From Hydrogenibacillus sp. (GTDB lineage: Bacteria; Bacillota; Bacilli; Thermicanales; DSM-22653), in NCBI GenBank assembly GCA_014896255.1, contig JADBKT010000020.1:39980-103979 (forward strand): a stretch of 64,000 bases of DNA. Reading direction: 5' to 3'. Below are positions 62,562 to 64,000 of this stretch, piece by piece. The translations under genes were made by a program, and so were the position numbers. The notes below the pieces were generated by a model. The model searched no databases and was not told the DNA's origin. It saw nothing but the letters and a program-made list of their open reading frames with translations. Within the stretch, counting starts at the first letter, position 1, and each line of letters opens with the position of its first letter.

Positions 62562-63954
62562 ATGCATGCCGTAGACGTGGTCCGGAAAAAAGAGCGCGGC
62601 GAGACACTTCAGATGCACGAGATCCGCCGGATGGTCGAAGGGATTGTGGACGGCACCTTACCGGAAGTGGGGATGCAGGCGCTGATCCGGGCCGTATCCA
62701 GTCGCGGACTCAGCGACGACGAAACGCTCGCCCTGGCGCGAGCCATCGCCGAGACGGGGGACACCTTGGATCTGTCTTCCGAACTTTCTTCCCTCCCTGG
62801 GGTGAAGGTGGGCAAGATCACGACGGGGGGTGTCGGGGACAAAATGTCTTTGGTAGCGCTTCCGGCGGTGGCCGCGCTGGGTCTGCCGATCGCTCACGTC
62901 TCTGCCCGCGGGCTCGGGCCACATGCCGGGTTGGTCGACAAGCTCGCGGCGGTCCCCGGCTTTCGGAGCGCCATCGGCCGGGAGGCGTTCCTCAGGCAAG
63001 TGCAGGACATCGGCCTCGCCGTGATGGAAAAGCCGGTATCGATGGCGCCGGCCGCCGACCGCTTGCTCGCGGTCGTCTATGACGCTTTCTTGAAGGAAAT
63101 CGACCGGACATATGACGCGGAGGGAAGGGTCGGATCCGGGAGTATATCGGATACCGCTCAAGAGGGGAGCGCGCTTCTTCCGCCGGCGCTGGGCGTGGCT
63201 GTTTTCATGGGGCGCCTGCTCGCCGCTGGTTACGAGGCGCTCCTTGTGGATGTCAAGGTCGGCGCAGGGGCGCTCCTGCGTTCGGAAAAAGACGCACGGG
63301 CGTTTGCCGAGCTTTGGGTCCGCTTAAGCCGACGGCTCGGGAAAAAGGGTGCGGCCGTGATCGTCAATATGAATCAACCCCACGGCCTGGAGATCGGCAC
63401 TGCGAATGAAGTGCGTGAAGCCGTGGAGGTCCTGATGGGCCGCGGTCCGGACGACGTTTTGGGGTTGAGCATGCGCCTGGGGGGCGAGATGCTTCTGCTT
63501 TCGGATACGGCAAAGACTATTGAGGAAGCGGTCAACATGGTCTATGAGGCGATTCGTTCCGGTGCAGCGCTCATCAAATTCAAAGAGTGGGTGGAGCGTC
63601 AGGGGGCGGACGCGGCGTTTATCGATGATCCGGCCCTCCTTCCTCAGCCGGAATATGAGGCCGTCATCGGCGCGCAGGCGGAAGGGTGCTTCTTCCGGTC
63701 GATGCCGGTATGGTCGGCGCGGCGCTTCTGCTCGCCGGCGGCGGTCGGCACAGGTTGGATGCGCCGTTCGATATCGCCTGCGGGGCGACTCTTACTATAA
63801 GGAAAGTGAAAAGGTCTCCGCGGCGAGGCGCTCGCGCGTCTCGTCGCCGGCCAGGACATCCCCTGACGAAGCAGCGGAGTTGCTCGCTTCGGCTTTTCGG
63901 ATGACGGATCAAAACATCATGTACAGCCATACGGTCATCGATGTGGTCAAATAA
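62562..63954 (+). pseudogene. pdp: Pyrimidine-nucleoside phosphorylase, broken
   Basis: DeoA/Pdp-type phosphorylase of nucleoside salvage. The N-terminal part is good (VGKITTGGVGDKMSLV, GPHAGLVDKLAAVPGF). The block that should contain the substrate-binding LYALRD motif is replaced by about 25 extra unrelated residues (63080-63195). DVKVGAGALL and EEAVNMVYEAIRSGAAL follow normally. After QPEYEAVIGAQAEG (63689) the C-terminal domain shifts frame at least three times (VLLPVDAGMVGAAL; GEALARLVAGQDIP; DEAAELLASAFRMTDQNIMY) to the stop at 63954. ATG 62562 after AAAGGGG. Confidence 0.8.
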
Positions 63955-64000
63955 ACCAAAAAGACTTCGAAGAGCCAAAAGGCCCGATGCGGCAGCATCG

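Overview
The window reads as the chromosome of a GC-rich, endospore-forming, very probably thermophilic member of the Bacillales. The evidence is the Bacillus-type gene order yqfD-phoH-pgpH-ybeY-dgkA-cdd-era-yqzL-recO-glyQ-glyS-ccpN-ppsR-dnaG-sigA, several sporulation genes (yqfD, a sleB-type hydrolase, an orphan spoIIIAC-like gene), and a membrane-bound uptake [NiFe]-hydrogenase operon. A hydrogen-oxidising Hydrogenibacillus-like organism fits best, but that name is an inference and not a database result.

Layout. 0-11.6 kb: housekeeping run with short overlaps, closed by a strong terminator after glyS. 11.6-14.4 kb: MarR regulator plus EmrA/EmrB-like efflux operon, inserted relative to the Bacillus order. 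14.5-22 kb: ccpN-ppsR-ppdK, with CcpN-type sites in front of ccpN, then dnaG and sigA. 22-33 kb: trmK, a Nif3-like gene, htrA, molybdenum-cofactor genes (moaC, mobB, moaE, moaD) around tatC, a BtuFCD-type ABC importer, and a cortex-lytic hydrolase with two near-identical peptidoglycan-binding repeats. 33-39.8 kb: an envelope redox cluster with a Tat-exported multicopper oxidase, an OmpR-type regulator, an internally deleted histidine kinase, a beta-propeller protein, a 42-residue Met/Gly-rich peptide, two TlpA/ResA-like thioredoxins, a membrane protein and CcdA. 39.8-40.4 kb: an internally deleted IS607-type element. 40.4-48.3 kb: yisL-like gene, LexA-boxed PolY2 polymerase with a YolD partner, sufT-like gene, bioY behind a BirA-like operator, argS and small genes.

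50-64 kb is a rearranged region. A TcaA-like/solute-binding fusion gene is cut off at about 50.18 kb, next to a highly structured element resembling an IS200/IS605 end or omega RNA. It is followed by an inverted, broken 0.9-kb piece of hypF, then tatA-hyaA-hyaB-hyaC-hyaD-(Rieske-like Cys4 protein)-hypA-hypB-hypF-hypC-hypD. hypD stops after about 130 residues, at a junction just before the terminator upstream of coaX. hslO also lacks its C-terminal redox domain, and the following pyrimidine-nucleoside phosphorylase gene is broken. hypE is not present in the window.

Within this region hyaA, hyaB, part of hypF and pdp carry clusters of indels, many of them single-base losses, between well-conserved segments. 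The preceding 50 kb is almost free of such damage. Either the consensus is poor or misassembled here, or a recently acquired or duplicated hydrogenase locus is decaying. Raw reads would decide between these.

How the parts work together: HyaA carries a twin-arginine signal and TatA/TatC are both encoded here. HyaC would pass electrons from H2 to quinone. HyaD and the Hyp proteins mature the large subunit. The multicopper oxidase also uses Tat. CcpN, PpsR and PPDK form a coherent PEP/gluconeogenesis control unit.
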